In this document: positions 45,266 to 58,939 of the stretch, in pieces
Layout of the letters: the number at the start of each line of letters is the position of its first letter
Position numbering within the stretch: position 1 is the first letter of the stretch
Assembly: GCF_024679245.1 (NCBI RefSeq)
Contig: NC_090178.1
Location: forward strand, 17,920,213 to 17,984,212
Reading direction: 5' to 3'
Length of the DNA stretch: 64,000 nucleotides
DNA from: Pseudorasbora parva
Taxonomy: Eukaryota; Chordata; Actinopteri; Cypriniformes; Gobionidae
Translations under genes and position numbers: made by a program
The notes under the pieces: generated by a model
What the model saw: the letters and a program-made list of their open reading frames with translations, nothing else
Databases searched by the model: none
Told to the model about the DNA's origin: nothing

Positions 45266-48200
45266 ATGCCATCTATTGTGATTTAGGGACAGTGTATGTT
45301 ATTCATTACATTGTATGGACTTTAATCTTTATGATTCACCATTGTTCATAATATGGTTTGTACTTCAGGATGAATGAAGGAACATTCAGCACTGCATGAT
45401 CATTGGGCTATAAAAAGAACTGTACCTTAGAAAAAAACATACATTTTCGAGCACTTTTCACCTTGAAAAAACTTACCTAATGAGTCATTCTCATCAGTAA
45501 GATATATTCTGGCACCAGATATTTAAAAGTTTAAGAGATTTATTTTCTCTTTACTCACATTATTTTAACACCATAATCTTAAAAGGTGTTTGTCTTAAAG
45601 GAATAATTCACCGCTTTTTCATATTAAACTATGTGATTCCCTTAACTAAGACGAGTTGATACATACCTCTCTCGTCTGAGTGCGTGAACTTAATCTCTCT
45701 GACGCGCGGTGACGATCTGATAGCATTTAGCTTAGCCCACTATAAGCCCAGTTCATTCACTATGGAACCAAACAGAGATCAAGTTAGAAGCGACCAAACA
45801 CCGTCAGGTTTTCCCTATTTAAATACAGTTACATGAATAGTTGAACGACCTAGTATGGTGACATAAAATAAAACGTGGCGCTTTTCTAAGCGGATTAAAA
45901 AGGAGAACTATAATGTATGACGGAATAGCACTTTTGAGAGTACTTCGACTCGGCGCAGTATAAAGTCCCGGCTGAAACATCCTCCCTTACATCTCCCTCT
46001 CCCTCTCTCAGTTCTGTCAACAGGGGGGAGGGGGAGATGTGAGGGAGGATGTTTCAGAGTCGCTTAGAAAAGCACCACGTTTTATTTTATGTCATCAAAC
46101 TAGGTCGTTCAACTATTCATGTAACTGTATTTAAATAGGGAAAACGTGGAGGTGTTTGGTCGCTTCTAACTTGATCTTTGTTTGGTACCATAGTGAATGA
46201 ACTGGGCTTAGTGGGCTAAGCTAAATGCTATCAGATCGTCACCGCGCGTCAGAGAGATTAAGTGCAAGCAGTTATGTATCAACTGGTTTTAGTTAAGGAA
46301 ATAACAGTTTAATATGAAAAAGCGGTATAATATAAAGCGGTTTTAATATAAAAATAGGACTTAAAGGGTTAGTTCACCCAAAAAGGAAAATTCTGTAATT
46401 AATTACTCATACTAATGTCGTTCCAAACCGGTGAGACCTAAATCCGAGAGCTTTCTGACCCCCTATAGACTGCAGTGTTATGACCACTTTCAAGGCACAG
46501 AAACGTAGTGAAGGCATTGTTAAAATAGTCCTTTTGATTATAGTGGTTTAATCTTAATATTTTGAAGTGAAAACTATACTTTTTTGCGGAAAAAACTAAA
46601 CAAATTTATTTAATAATTTCTTCTCTGAGAAAATGAGAGCTCAGATGAGCTAATCTTGAATCCTCCTGTTATGACATCATTACCGGAAATGTTACCTCCC
46701 CTTTCTCTGCTTAGCCCGCCCAAAAAAATTAGTAGAGAATGGATTCAGTTGATCAGCCACAATGTCAGCAGCACAGACTTTACCATATGGATTCGAGAGC
46801 ACCGCCACAAACAGTGGTAACACTGTTTATTAATGCCTGATCTGGGATCAGTGATTTTTGATGTGTAGCTAATCATTCAAGTTAACACAGTCTTTCTTTC
46901 TAAATCGTTTGATACTATACTAAACAGCAAGAGCAAACTATACAAAAGTGACAGCCCTTCTGGCACACTCAGTGTCCAAATTTGCTCGCTCGTTTTCATT
47001 CCTTCTACTAATGTAGGAAATAGAGAATGAGAACATTTGCTCTGGCTACTTTGATGCATGTATGCTTTAGGAGTGTCTTAGGTTAGTTAAAATGAGAAAG
47101 GTTGATATAGAGTCTTGATCTAAATCTAAATATTGAACCACAATCACTTGTTTTTAACAAATGCAGAAAAGAAGAGTCTTCTGGCAAAATGAAAAAGTGA
47201 TAGAATTCGTAATAAAACAAGTATCAACATTAGCTTGCCTTTTCAGAAATGATGATAACTGAGGGAGTTGGAATGCAAGCGGCACAGAAATCCACAAATG
47301 AGTTGGTATTTTAATGAACAGATAAATTGCCATATGTAGCTCTCTAACCGAGTTTATTGTAAAGCAGGCCTTCTCAGCCCTGCTCTTTGAGGGCCACTGT
47401 CCTGTAGAGTTTAGCTCCAACCAAATTAAACACATCTGAACCAACTAAATAAGCTCTTATAAAGGGGACAAATCAAACAGATAAATGAACAACAGGTGGG
47501 CAAATTAAACCAATTGTAGGAATATGTATATTCCGGCAGTGAGTCGACACAACAAAGCATTCCAGAGACCCCCGATCCGAACCCTGAACCGATCATAAAA
47601 CTAATCAAGGATGCCCAAACGGCCCAGAGACAACAGCTCTCCCCCTTTACCTGCGTTAACTCAAAACCAGCACAAGGAAAAGATGAATCACATGACCTTT
47701 CCTCTCTGTTCTACAAGCTAACAGCGGGAAGAACCTCACGAAGAAGGGACTCATTTATTACCGACAGGCATAAATTCAAATCGTTATCAGGAAACAGAGT
47801 CGCTAAGAGCTTTTTGAAGACTCGAAGTCAGTCCCGACATTAGACAGACACCACCTCTCTTCTCACCTCCTTTCTCTACCGGCACATTCCAGAGACCCTT
47901 TGAACCTCACACAAAGACCTTTAACCAATCAGGCACAAAGACTAATATAAAACTTGAGATTCAATAACATGAATTAATCCACCCAACAGCACTTTAAACA
48001 TATACTAAGGTATTATGTATGTAACATATTCAGCAGCCCATTTCAAATTCAAAGATCACAATACGAGAGAGTGACCTAAGCACTGGTAAGATCATTTCAT
48101 CTCATTAATTTATATTGAAGATGATTGTGTTTTGTGTGACTTATTTTAAAGTTTCATTTACGGCCATTTGCGTTGGCTTGCTTTACTCATTTGCAGCGAT

Positions 48201-48940
48201 GTTGCAGTAGCACCATCATATCTATCGGACTACAACATAACACGCTCTCACACATTTATTTTTTAATTATTTGCCAGGAGTAAAATTTACACATGTGGTT
48301 TAAACAACCAGATACATTAACATTTGTCCGGTTTCGTCTGAAATGCTTTCATGAGTGATCGGAAATTAAATACGTCTCGAAAGACTCTCGGAAGGCATTT
48401 AGGCCTACTCCTGGTCATTTCGCAATCAGATAGATACCTGGTCAGAGAAAATGAATGAAGGAACCAGTTGTAAAAAGGCCATAACTCTAGCAGCTGCACT
48501 ATGGAAACGGACTCATTAACCCTGCACGAGCCATATCTTGACAGTGGCGTAAGCTATCATGGTCTCATGTTGTTTCCACCAGCACAGTACATCTCATTGT
48601 TCCTTTTAATTATTAAAATAAAATGAAGGAGAAGCCTAAAAAAAGGGGTGTAAAAAAGTCGGGGCCTTCAGGTATAAATGCAGGGCTCTAGTCAGGATAC
48701 ATTGTTGACGTAACTGTTAAAAATGTACTTCCAATAAAGTGTGTTGCCAAAAACGGTTGTCATTTCTATGTTGAGGGGGCAGGGGTGTTGTCGGCAACTG
48801 CTGAATGTAACTAATAAAGTAACTTGTAATCTAACTTAGTTACTTTACAGATTACTTGATTTTAAAAGTAACTAAGTTACTTTTTAAAGGAGTAATCAGT
48901 AATCAGATTACTTTTTCAAAGTAACTGTGGCAACACTGTA
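45266..48940. other. 3' flank of me3, non-coding
   Basis: Contains a foldback element (45610-46326), another agttcaccc-type MITE fragment near 46372-46580 and a fish interspersed repeat near 47370-47460 (tagagtttagctccaacc). 48790-48935 has repeats of agtaactaagttac type. No gene seen. Confidence 0.6.
45610..46326. mobile_element. 717-bp foldback element
   Basis: Arms 45610-45892 and 46061-46326 are reverse complements at high identity, for example accgctttttcatattaaac against gtttaatatgaaaaagcggt. Inner segments gaaacatcctccctt and gagggaggatgtttc extend the pairing. The loop holds a cgactcggcgcagta motif. No frame. Confidence 0.8.
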
Positions 48941-48959
48941 TATATATATATATATATAT

Positions 48960-50800
48960 TAGGGATGTCAGTGATTAATCGACGATCGATTAATTGTCGA
49001 TAATCCGTTTAATTGATACACCTTATGGATGATCAATTGAGCGGTCATTATTGACGTGCATAGTTTAAGCCGAGTTACGCGCCAAAACACATACAGCAAA
49101 TGAAAGGGGGGAAATGAAGCGAGCACGCAAGAGTTTGTTTGGGATCATTTTACTTCAAATGGTGATAATGTTAACTGCTAACATTGTGATTGTGTTTTAA
49201 AATATAATACGACAACTAGTACCATGATATATCACTTGAAGAAAGTGCATCCAGCGGTCTCCAGGACAGGAGGATTTGAACAATCGACACAGCCTACAAT
49301 TACTTCTGTTTTAGCAAGGAAAAAGGTCAGAGCTCAAATGGCAGAAGCAATTACTGAACAAATCTGTGAAATGATTTCAAATTACTTGTTGCCCGTCAGC
49401 GTCGAAGGTGGTGGATTTCGAAAGTTAATCAACTTCATTAAGCCTGAGTACAATCTACCATCAAGAGCCACAATAACCAGCCAGTTAGAAGATCGTTATG
49501 AAAAGAAAAAAGAAAAGATAAAGATGGCGCTGAGTTCAGTTGAAAAGATTGCCCTCACAACTGACTGCTGGACCGCACTAACAAGGGAAAGCTACATAAC
49601 CATAACATGTCATTACATAGACCCTGAATGGCAAATGAAGAGCGCGGTTCTGCTTACGGAGAGCTTGTCTGATAAACACACCTCTGACAGACTTGCAGAA
49701 AAGTTAAACGAGGCCGCAGCTTCATGGGACATAGCAGGGCAAATAATAGCAAACTCGAATAATCAAACTCGTGTAAGCTGGGATAACGTGCCGTGCTTTG
49801 CTCACACATTACAACTCGCCATAAACGATGGCTTCAACATATACCTGAACAGGGTTATCGCATCTACTGGAAGACTCGTTTCGCACTTCAATCATAGTAC
49901 TGTAGCTACCAAAGCACTTCGTGACAAACAGGCACGGGTGAAAATTCCACCGCATCGCCTGATACAGTCCTGCAAGAGACACGGTGGAATTCGGTCAGTG
50001 ACATGTTTGCCCAGCTCGTGGAACAAAGATGGGCAGTGACGGCCGTACTGTCTGACCGCACTGTCACAAAGTTAGCAGACGCCAGAATTCTTTAGCTCAA
50101 AGATGAGCACTGGCAGCTGATGGAGCATTAAAATGTGCCACGACTGTAAGGTCTACCGAATTTGATGTGTCCATCTCAAATATCTACCCTATCACATACA
50201 GCCTCTTACGGTCACATCTTAAAAGACACAACGAGGACAGCACTCGGGTTTTAGAGTTCAAAGCAAAAGTGCTTGACACATTGGCGCAACGAATGCAGGT
50301 AAGAAAAATATTGACAAACGTATATAGGCCTACAAAATTTAATTGTGGATGCGCAACCGAATCGTTTACATTTATAACTTTAGGTTCACTCTACCGCACT
50401 CCCATTCAAACCATCCATGATAGTTGCTATCATGGATGCATAGATGCTGGATGCTAGATACAAGCATCTAGGCTTTCTATCGACATCAGAGAGGCTGGCT
50501 GCGGAAGTAATTAACAATGAACAATGTATCAACGATGCTGAAAGCAAGGTGAACAATTTTCTCAGAGAACAGCCTCCGTCGCTTGACACAAGTCCACTAG
50601 AATGGTGGAAAGCGAATGCCATCAGGTTTCCCAGATTGTCTCGGCTGGCAAAGGGATATTTATGCATACCGGGAACATCCGTCCCATCAGAACGCGTGTT
50701 CTCAACAGCTGGCCTGACGGTAAACAGACTTTGCACAAGACTAACCCCGGAACATGTTAACATGTTGATATTTTTAAACAAAAAACAATGATGTAGGCCT
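48960..50800 (+). mobile_element. hAT transposon (left end and transposase region)
   Basis: Starts tagggatgtcagtgattaat after a short (AT)n tract and contains one degenerate hAT transposase gene. No matching right terminus was found downstream to 55 kb, so the element is truncated or its end has decayed. Confidence 0.65.
49100..50791 (+). pseudogene. BED-finger hAT transposase, inactivated
   Basis: Order: BED zinc finger (EFVWDHFTSN; Cys pair at 49176-49187; His pair in HLKKVH), then RNase H fold with first acid in TTDCWTALTRESYITIT (about 49563), then PCFAHTLQLAIND, then the C-terminal dimerisation motif PSERVFSTAGLTVN near 50690. Breaks: TAA at 49179-49181 between the two BED cysteines; a frameshift near 49970 after PPHRLIQ; TAG at 50093-50095; a second frameshift near 50127; and TAG near 50445. 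A possible 85-bp GT-AG intron lies at 50299-50383. ZBED host genes also derive from hAT, but these breaks argue against domestication. Confidence 0.85.
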
Positions 50801-50869
50801 ACCTGCTGTATCCTGAACTTCGTGTAAACGAAGTTATTGCGATATGAAAATACACATGCATATTAAAGT

Positions 50870-51280
50870 ATTAAAGAGCTGTGGGTCATGACCGAAAGGA
50901 CAAGATCCCGGATACAGGTGGCTGAAATGATAGGGTGATAGGGTGAGAAGCTCGGTCACTCGGGAGGAGCTCAGAGTAGAGCCGTTGCTCCTTCACATCG
51001 AGAGGAGCCAGCTGAGGTGGCTCGGGCATCTATTTCGGATGCCTCCTGGACGCCTTCCCAGGGAGGTGTTCCGGGCATGTCCCACCGAGAGGAGGGCCCG
51101 GGGAAGACCCAGGACACGCTGGAGGGATTATGTCTCCAGGCTGGCCTGAGAACGCCTCGGGGTACCCCCAGAGGAGCTGGAGGAAGTGGTCAGAGAGAAG
51201 AAAGTCTGGGCGTCTCAGCTTAGACTGTTGCCCCCGCGACCCGGCCCCGGATAAGCGGAAGATGATGGATGGATGGATGG
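50870..51280 (+). mobile_element. LINE 3' end, 5'-truncated, with target-site duplication
   Basis: Flanked by identical atattaaagt at 50860-50869 and 51281-51290 and ending in a GGAT repeat tail, the signature of target-primed retrotransposition. It encodes the C-terminal tail VTREELRVEPLLLHIERSQL, RWLGHLFRMPPGRLPREVFR and RGRPRTRWRDYVSRLA, typical of a fish non-LTR reverse transcriptase family. Confidence 0.85.
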
Positions 51281-51290
51281 ATATTAAAGT

Positions 51291-53800
51291 TTCATACATT
51301 TCATAGCCATATAATAAATCAAATATGTTTAAAAGTTTAAAGATAAAAGCGTTGCACAGTTCCTAACATTTAGAACAGAAGAAAGGCTATGAAATAGCTT
51401 CAATTATTGCAAAGTTCACACGACAAACTTTTTTTTTTTATAGCTATATTTTAAATTAAATTAGTTTGAGAAATAAAAACTCCAACTTTATGTTGAAAAG
51501 TTGACGAAATAAGATTGATTGTTTTTAAATATTGTTTTAAAACGAAAATGTTTCAAAGTTTACACAATAAATATGAGGGAACGAGGAAATTAAAGAATAG
51601 GCCTATTTTAATGCATAAAATGTGTTAAATTATTTGTTTGCTTTAAAGTGTAAATAGGCACAAATGTATTGTAACTTTGTTTTACAAGTAAAATGTCGAA
51701 TGCGTTTTGGGAAATTTATATTAAAATAGTTTTATTTGAAAAAGAAACCAGCATTTGGCTTTCATTTAACATTATGGACAATTAAATTGAGGTATATATA
51801 GAATATATATGTTTTTTTTTTTAGCTTTTTATTGGGTTTTGACATGCTTCAAAGCCTGCGAAGATGGGAGACCGGACCATAAGCATGTAAATCTGTAGCC
51901 GGTTAAATGTTGTCAAATTGTAAATATTAGTTAATAGTTTATTTCTTATGTTAAATGTAACTGTTACAATATATTTTAAACATTTAGCCTATATGTCCAA
52001 GTTTTTTTTTGCAAGTATGTCCTTATTTCTATTCAACTCATCATCTCAGATGCATTGTCTACTTTTTATGACATGATGCCGCAAAGCTGCGGACAGTGGA
52101 AATATGCCCTGATCATTCTAGAAGATGATGTCCCGCTCAGGCCTTACCAGAGTCTCTATTGTGCATTATTCCCCATCCCGGTCCAGCTCCAGCTTCTCCC
52201 CCTCAGCTCAATGAAAGTGTAGAAAAGGGTTTTCTTCTGGTTTGGCTGATAATTAAAATTTCTGTTGTTTCTGATGATAAACTTAAGTTATATTATTGGT
52301 CTATAAATAGGCTAGTTGTAAAAAGCCTATTTTAGGTAGGCTAATGTATAGACCAATTTATTTTCATTTACATATTTTAAATTAGATGACAAGAAAACAT
52401 ATGTATAAACACATATGTTTTTATATATTTTCTTGTCATGTAATTTGAAATGTTTAGTTTTTATTTTTGTAATGCACGTTATAATTTGTATCACGTGTTT
52501 TATAGCTACAAATTATATTGTGCATCAGCCTACAAAAATAAACAATAGGCTATAGAACAACCACTTCTCTTTAATTTAGCCTACGTTTGAAGTTAACAAA
52601 AATGAACAATAGACAGTAGTTTCTTTGTTTTTTAATTTACAAATAACTTGCATAAAAAATAATAATAAACTAATAATATAGCCTAGCCATTTAAATTGTG
52701 CTGTGTCGGCCACGCATTCAGCCTTTGGAGGATCGATCTTTCGGTGACCGTCGTCAGTGAACATTCATTCATTCATTCATTAATTCATTCATTCATATAA
52801 AAAACATTATTTTAGCATCTAAGTCAGCAGTTTTCGTTTATTTGCATTTTTTCTTATAATTCTGAGTGACAGAGGTCACATTTAATTTAGCCTATTTTTC
52901 TGTGATATTTTTTTTAGCTACGGTGTTGACAGTAGCCTAGGCTATAAGAAAAATAACAATTCCTATCCCAGTGTCTCTCTTTCTGTAAGGGAAATTTAAA
53001 AGATATATTCTGGAAACAAAATCTAAATTTAGCTGGATCAGTCGGATCGGGAATAAAATCATTTATAACGGGTGAGCACGGAGTGAATTTTATGCGCGAG
53101 CGGAATGGTGCAGTGCGGAATAGCGGGAGCGAAACGAAAATACAGCCCCGCGCAGATTTAATTTTGAAGGCTATTTAAAGAAAATGTATGAAAAAAAAGA
53201 AAGAAACAGCGAAAAGGGTGATAATGGAATGATTTCCTCTTCTTGAGAGAATGGTTGAGAAATAAATAGCATTTAAAAATTGGGAAATGAAAATGTATCT
53301 TGGTTGCTCAGGGCAGGGAAATGGGAACTGTGTACTAAACGTTTTATTTACTTCAAGAGCTTGCACTGTTGTGTTCAATAGGCTAGTATCCAGGCTACAC
53401 TTGAGTTACCGACCGCTATACCGTCTTTAACTGGGAAATCTGATCGAGTGCCACGGGAATGCGGACCACCAGTGTGCTATGAATTCTGGGATAGGGAAGG
53501 TTTTAATGGTACATGTACTTTTAAATAAATAGCCATAACTTGCTCAATTTTCAACCGATTTCCGAAATTCAACTGAAAAAATAGCCAACATTCAACCAAA
53601 AAAATAGCCATAACTTGCTCAATTTTCAAGCGATTTCCAAACTGTTTCATTTGTTATAAACATCAGAGGTGTAGTTATGACACTACATATTTATAAATAA
53701 TTATAACCATGGACTTCAATATGAAAGTAACATTGAACAGAACAGACAGGTGCAATAATGTATTTATGTTAAATCAATATATAGGCTACTAAAACTGTGT
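51291..53800. other. AT-rich non-coding stretch
   Basis: No gene or domain recognised. It has an (ATTC)n tract at 52762-52797 and a short duplication in which atagccataacttgctcaat recurs about 80 bp apart (53530 and 53610). Confidence 0.5.
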
Positions 53801-53818
53801 ACCGAATGGCAACATGAG

Positions 53819-53937
<119 letters not shown>

Positions 53938-54048
53938 CGCTCTGAATGTTTTTTTCCAGAGCTAGCTATTGCGAATATATATATACACATATACACACAC
54001 ACACTTTTATAATAAGAATATCACTATTCTAATAAAATAATTTGTATT

Positions 54049-54089
54049 TAAAAAAAAATAAAAAAAATAAAAAAAATAAAAAAAATAAA
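54049..54089. repeat. (AAAAAATA)n tract
   Basis: Four or five imperfect 8-bp units. Confidence 0.85.
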
Positions 54090-55984
54090 CATGCAACAGA
54101 GTTTATTTTAACTACACAAAAGATTGGTTGTCATAAAATCATTATTGTGTCAATAAACCGATATAATTGAACAGCTCGATTGTGGTCTCAGCCTTGATAA
54201 CGTGCAAGTAGCCTAAGTTATAGCCGTGATACACAAGCTGCACGATTAAATCGTTTATCTAAACGAAAAGCTGCAATTTCAACTTGTTAAAGCACCCAGA
54301 TTTGTAGCCATGTTAATAACGTTTGTAAGAAACCAAACCATTTGTAAATCCGTCAAGATTTCAGCGAGATAAGTATTTATGTTTGTACAGATCACTCACC
54401 TTACATTAGGTTCCACAGAGCCCGACAGAAAGCTTGCCTGTGACAAGATGGCCGCCGGTGATGACGATGGTGACTCCGCCATAAGATATTTAGCCTTTAT
54501 TATGGATATCTATGGTTCCATCTGCTGTACCCTTCTTTTGCCTGAGAACCGAAGGGCGCATTTTGAAGTCGCTCATGAATTGTGGCAGCCTTCGTTGCAC
54601 CATGACACAATCGCACTTCAAATGTGACCTTCAGAGGTGCAGCTTTCACTTTGGGACAGACTTCGTAAGGCCGATGTGACGTAATCGCACTTCAAATGCG
54701 GACTTCGAAGTGCTCACTTCACTTTGGAACACAGCTGATGTTTGCATCAACAACAGGAACAAATAATCAACCTGCATAATGCAGAGAACATCACTCATTC
54801 ACATTCACTTAATCTGAGAACAGATATAAATAACATGACATTTTAGATGAAATTACTCTTTTCTTTCTTTATCAGCATTAACTTAACTTATTTTACAAAG
54901 CTCACTATCACAAAATGGCCCTGTTTGCATAAACATGATGCACATCAATTGGCCTGTGACACACTTGATTTTAACATCACATTTGATTAACTCCGATTGG
55001 TTTTATGAAAAAAATCTTTGTAACATGTACATTTCAATATGCATTCATCTTCTGTTTGTTATTGATCATATTTCTTACTATAAATCATGAATTGAACACA
55101 TGAACGATTACAGAGCCACAATAGATAAACAAACACTCACCGGAGTTTCTTTAAAATATAGTGTGAAAGATCCCTACTGATAATCACCAGAAAATCACTT
55201 TTTCTCTATTTAATCATTTTTAAGATAGATGTGCTGTGAATCAACAACTGTTTTCTTTCTCCACTCGCTCTCAAATGGCTGCTTGCTTCCTTTGTCTATT
55301 ATTATATTAATCGCGGAGAAAACGACCTCTAGTGGGGAATAGTAGGTACTACCTTTTTTTTTTTTTTTTTTTTTTTCAAATTAAGAGTCCTTTAACCACC
55401 TTCATTTTTTAAAGGGGTTACATTTCCATGAACAATCATCCCTTTCCCAGTAACTGTACTAGTTCAATAAACTTTTGTTTACTTTTTCATCTATACAAGT
55501 GTCTTGGCTATGTGTTTATGAGTTACTGCGTCAAACGGATCGATTGAATTACCTAAGCCCACAAACAGTAAACATAAAATTGATATTATTGCCGTTGTAA
55601 CGAGTAATATCCCGATTCAAGATTGATAATGTACTCAAATTTCAACATATCGCTGAACAAATAGCTGATAAAGTGTTAAATATATTAATTTTGAATCATT
55701 TAATATGTATCACGATTCCTTTCACTGTAATTCAATACTCCTTTGATTTGATCCGGATCAATTTCTTACACAATAATGAGATAACAAGAGGGATAGGGTC
55801 AGGAAAAAAGACCACAGACATGACGTAACCAAAAAATGACAGCGGAAAGAACATGGCTAGAAAATAAACAAAACACCACATGTGCTCAACAAGACATGAC
55901 AGATATGTGACATCGATAGCTATAGCCTATATATTTAAACCAAATGTCAAAATATTGATAGTAAGGGGGAGTTAAATCAAAAAC
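54090..55984. other. Non-coding stretch before the satellite
   Basis: Paired motifs gcacttcaaatg and gacttcg around 54605-54710 suggest a small decayed element. A T23 run lies at 55354-55376. No gene seen. Confidence 0.45.
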
Positions 55985-58925
55985 TATACAGGTGGTAGAT
56001 CATTCTAAGAGGAATTATGAGCTCCTCAGGATCTGCTGCCACTCCATAAGACCTGTTGTATAAAAATAGCAAAAGTCAGGTCTGCTGGAGTGTCCCGTGG
56101 CCAAAGCCTGACTAACTACCAGAACTTTGATAGTTCTAGGATGACAGTGACATAAAAGGAAAAACTTTTTGGAAAAAAAACTTGATTGTTATTGGAAGAT
56201 TTTGTCTACCTTTTTCTGCTGAAGCATCCCATGGCCAAAATATGGTTTCCTAACAAAGATAAGCAGGTCTAGCCAGTATGTGTTGTGAAACGGATACATT
56301 TTGGGCAAAAACCTTGATTTTTATTGGAAGATACTTTAGCGAGGCCAGCAGGGGCTAATGCATTGCAATGTAATGCAATACAGATGGTAGTTCATTCTGA
56401 GAGGAATTATGAGCTCCTCAGGATCTGCTGTCACTCCATAAGACCCGTTTGATAAAAAAAAGTACAAGACAGTTCTGCTGTAGCAGCCCAGGGCCAAAGC
56501 GTGACTACCTACCAAAACTTTAATGGTTCTAGCCTGACAGTGACATGAAAGGAAAAACTTTTTGGAAAAATCTTGATTGTTATTGGATCCTTAGGATCTG
56601 CTGCCACACCATAAGACCTGTTTTATAAAAATAGCAAAAGTCAATTCTACTGTAGTGTCCCGTGGCCAAAGCCTGACTAACTACTGGAACTTTGGTGGGT
56701 CTAGCCCGACAGTGACATGAAAGGAAAAACATTTTTGGAAAAAAACTTGATTGTTATTGGAAGATTTACCTTACCTTACCTTTTTTTTTTTTTTTTTTTG
56801 CTGAAGCATCCCATGGCCAAAAGATGGCTTCCTACCAAAGCTTAGCAGGTCTACCTAGGATGTGTTATAAAAGGAATACATTTTGGCCAAAAACCTAGAT
56901 TTTTATTGGAAGATACTTTAGCCAGGTCAGTAGGGGCAATGCACCGTAATGCAATGCAAGTGGTAGCTGATTCTGAGAGGAATTATGAGCTCAGGATCTG
57001 CTGCCTCTCCATAAAACCTGTTATGTGAAATTAGCAAAAGTCAATTCTACTGTAGCGTCCCGTGGCCAAATCCTTACTAACTACTAGAACTTTGATGGCT
57101 TTAGCCTGACAATGACATGAAAGGAAATCTTTTTGGAAAAATCTTAATTGTTATTGGAAGTCACCTTTTTCTCCTGAAGCATCCCATGGCAAAAATGTGA
57201 CTTCCTACCAAAGCTAAGCAGGTCTAGCCAGGATGTGATATGAAGAGACACATTTTGGGCAACAACCTCAATTTTTATTGGAAAATGCTTTAGCAAGGCC
57301 AGTAGGGGCTAATGCAATGCACTGTAAAGCAATACAGATGGTAGTTCATTCTGAGAGGAATTATGAGCTCCTCAGGATCTGCTGCCACTCCAAAAGACCC
57401 GTTTTATAAAAATAATTAAAGATAGTTCTGCTGTAGCGTCCCATGGCCAAAGCTTGACTACATACCAAAATATTTATGGCTTTAGCCTGACAGTGACATG
57501 AAAGGAAATCTTTTTGGAAAAATCTTGATTGTTATTGGAAGAGTCACCTTTTTCTGCTGAAGCATCCCATGAGCCAAAGGATTGCTTCCTACCAAAGCTA
57601 AGCAGGTCTACCTGGGATGTGATATGAAAGGAATACATTTTGGCCAAAAACCTAGATTTTTATTGGAAGATACTTTAACGAGGCCAGTAGGGGCTGATGT
57701 AATGCACTGTAATGCAATGCAAGTGGTAGCACATTCTGAGAGGAATTATTAGCTCAGGATCTGCTGCCACTCCATAAGACCCGTTGAATAAAAATAGCAA
57801 AATTCAGTTCAGCTGTAGCGTCCCATGGCCAAAACCTGACTGGAAGAAGCTTTAGCGAGGTCGGTAGGGGCTAAAGCACTGCACTGTAATGCAATACAGA
57901 TGGTAGCTCATTCTAAGAGGAATTTTGATCTCCTCAGGATCTGCTGCCACTCCATAAGACCCATTGCATAAAAACAGAAAAAGTCAGTTCTGTTGTAGTT
58001 TTTAGTGGCCAAAGCCTGACTAACTACCAGAGCTTTGATTGTTCTAGCCTGACAGTGACATGAAAGGTAAAACTTGATTGGTATTGGAAGATTTACCTTT
58101 TTCTGCTGAAGCATCCCATGGACAAAATATGGCTTCCTACCAAAGCTAAGCAGGTCCGCCCAAGATTTGATATGAAAAGGATACATTTTGGGCAACAACC
58201 TCAATTTTTATTAGAAAATGCTTCAGCAAGGCCAGTAGGGGCTAATGCAATGCGTTGTAAAGCAATGCAAGTGGTAGCTCATTCTGAGATTAATTATGAG
58301 CTCCTCAGGATCTGCTGCCACTCCATAAGACCCGTTGTATAAAAATAGCAAAAGTCAATACTACTGTAGCGTCCCGTGGCCAAAGCCTTACTAACTACCA
58401 GAACTTTGATGGTTCTAGTGCGACAGTGACATGAAAGGAAAACTCTTTAGGAAAAAAAACGTGATTGTTATTGGAAGATTTACCATTTTCTGCTGAAGCA
58501 TTCCATTTGTTTTGATGGCTTCCAACCAAAGCTAAGCAAATCTAGCCAGGATGTGATATGAAAGGGACACATTTTCTCCTCAGGATCTGCTGCCACTCCA
58601 TAAGACCCGTTTTATAAAAATAGTACAAGACAATTCTGCTGTAGTAGCCAACGTCCAAAGCATGACAACCTAACAAAACTTTGATGGCTCTAGCCCGACA
58701 GTGACATGAAAGGTAAAACTTGATTGCCAATGTAAGTGGTAGCTCATTCTAAGAGGAATTATGATCTCCTCCGGATCTGCTGCAACTCCATAAGACCTGT
58801 TGAATAAAAATAGAAAAAGTCAATACTACTGTAACGTCCCGTTGCCAAAGCCTGACTTACTACTGGAACTTTGATGGTTCTAGTCTGACAGTGACATGAA
58901 AGTTAAAACATTATTGGTATTGGAA
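55985..58925 (+). repeat. Satellite array, ~190-bp units in ~380-bp dimers, forward orientation
   Basis: About ten starts of the marker aggatctgctgcc...actccataagacc occur near 56030, 56420, 56590, 56995, 57375, 57760, 57935, 58305, 58583 and 58775. Each full repeat has an A half (gtcccatggccaaagcctga, agaactttgatggttctag, gacagtgacatgaaagg) and a related B half (gcatcccatggccaaaata, aaagctaagcaggtctag, ggatgtgatatgaaagg). Spacings of about 370-400 bp alternate with single-unit jumps of 168-191 bp, showing loss of half dimers. Not coding. Confidence 0.88.
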
Positions 58926-58939
58926 GATTTACTTTTTTC

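Noticed and set aside
47460..48000. Possible LTR (aatataaaac, GC-richer block)
   Set aside because: No TG..CA boundaries, duplication or second copy visible.
54379..54627. 82-residue forward frame with Asp-rich start
   Set aside because: Lies in a decayed repeat with paired motifs; no family resemblance.
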